From Clostridia bacterium (GTDB lineage Bacteria > Bacillota > Clostridia > Tissierellales > Dethiosulfatibacteraceae): a stretch of 44,646 bases of DNA. A program made the translations under genes and the position numbers. The stretch's first letter is position 1, and each line of letters starts with the position of its first letter. The notes under the pieces are model-generated. The model made no database searches. It was not told the DNA's origin and was given only the letters and a program-made list of their open reading frames with translations. This document shows positions 44,087-44,646 of the stretch, piece by piece. Location of the stretch: assembly GCA_011390775.1 (NCBI GenBank), contig JAABRS010000002.1, positions 1-44,646 of the forward strand, written 5' to 3'.

Positions 44087-44646
44087 TGTAGTACTCTCCC
44101 TCTTTCGTATCTCTAATGATTTTGCCGTTTTTTAGCTCGATTACTCTTCTTTTCATGTCATCTACTATTGCTCTGTCATGAGTCGCCATAATAAGGGTAG
44201 TACCTCTTTTATTTATTTCTTTAAATATTTTCATGATTTCATAGGAGGTTTCAGGATCTAGGTTCCCTGTTGGTTCATCCGCAATTATAACCTTTGGTTT
44301 ATTAGCTACTGCTCTAGCAATTGCTATTCTCTGCTGCTCTCCTCCAGCGAGTTCATTAGGGTAATTGTTTGCTTTGTCACTAAGTCCAACCATGCTTAAA
44401 ACTGTTGGAATCTCTCGTCTTATAGTCCTTGGATTATGTCCTACTACTTCCATTGCAAAGGCAATGTTTTCATATACTGTTTTATTTTCTAAAAGTCTAA
44501 AATCTTGGAATATTACTCCTATTTTTCTTCTATGTATTGGAACCATTCTATTAGTTAGATTTGTTATATCTTCACCATTAAATATTATCTCTCCGTTGGT
44601 TGGTTCTACTTCCTTTATCAATAATCTTATTAAAGTTGTTTTTCCT
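44076..44646 (-). CDS. ftsE: Cell division ABC transporter ATP-binding protein FtsE (5' end outside window)
   Basis: ATPase subunit of FtsEX. The frame is open to the right edge, so the true start is not in the window; the visible part covers about 190 residues of a usual ~225. The window edge cuts the Walker A motif, leaving GKTTLIRLL. Then come the Q-loop with IGVIFQDFRLL, the ABC signature (LAGGEQQRIAIARA), Walker B with KVIIADEPTGNLD and the H-loop MATHDR. The C-terminus overlaps ftsX. Confidence 0.96.
   Translation of the reverse strand, partial: GKTTLIRLLIKEVEPTNGEIIFNGEDITNLTNRMVPIHRRKIGVIFQDFRLLENKTVYENIAFAMEVVGHNPRTIRREIPTVLSMVGLSDKANNYPNELAGGEQQRIAIARAVANKPKVIIADEPTGNLDPETSYEIMKIFKEINKRGTTLIMATHDRAIVDDMKRRVIELKNGKIIRDTKEGEYYNVF

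Overview
This is an AT-rich, almost gap-free stretch of chromosome from a low-GC Gram-positive anaerobe-type genome (Bacillota). Gene content and order are clostridial or Tissierellia-like: remA after yicC, KtrAB potassium uptake, a T-box pheST operon, a DUF512 radical-SAM protein beside der, and a dcw cluster ending in two DUF881 genes, sbp and ftsZ. I would lean to Tissierellia because spoIIGA-sigE-sigG, which separate ftsZ from nrdR in many spore formers, are not here. That placement is an inference, not a measurement. The window is housekeeping chromosome; I see no insertion sequence, prophage, CRISPR array, rRNA or tRNA gene. No obviously new system appears; the least understood parts are a handful of conserved genes of unknown role.

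Almost everything is on the minus strand, so the biological order runs from high to low coordinates. (1) 44646-42056: ftsE (cut by the window edge), ftsX and a coiled-coil M23 peptidase, together a septal wall-hydrolase control module. (2) 42055-40751: promoter, L20-type leader with attenuator, infC (AUU start), rpmI, rplT, terminator. (3) 40734-37921: ktrB, ktrA and a SpoU-type rRNA methyltransferase. (4) 37917-33450: promoter, tRNA-Phe T-box, pheS, pheT, lgt, terminator. (5) 33452-20880: the dcw cluster, starting with a tandem-repeat mraZ operator/promoter, then mraZ, rsmH, ftsL, a class B PBP, murE, mraY, murD, ftsW, murG, ftsQ, two DUF881 paralogues and sbp. (6) 20878-16762: ftsZ from its own promoter, nrdR, and a PhoP/PhoR-like two-component pair ending in a terminator.

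(7) 16760-7148: the DUF512 radical-SAM protein, der, plsY, gpsA, a HlyD-like membrane protein, yggS, sepF, yggT, mtnN, lspA, rluD and pyrR. (8) 7148-5379: rqcH, the only plus-strand gene, convergent with pyrR and sharing a hairpin that contains both stop codons. (9) 5337-1: yicC, remA, gmk, rpoZ, priA, def and fmt (cut by the window edge), reading away from rqcH.

Functionally the window concentrates on building and splitting the cell: lipid II synthesis (murE, mraY, murD, murG), septal synthesis (ftsW, PBP, ftsL, ftsQ), the Z ring and its membrane tether (ftsZ, sepF), septal hydrolysis (ftsEX-M23), phospholipid entry (gpsA, plsY) and lipoprotein maturation (lgt, lspA). Around these sit translation and ribosome genes (infC, rpmI, rplT, pheST, der, rluD, rsmH, rqcH, def, fmt). 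Start sites in this annotation were moved from the longest ORF wherever a clear Shine-Dalgarno selected an internal start (def, priA, rqcH, rluD, yggS, hlyD-like, plsY, one DUF881, ftsQ, murG), and infC was extended upstream to an AUU codon.
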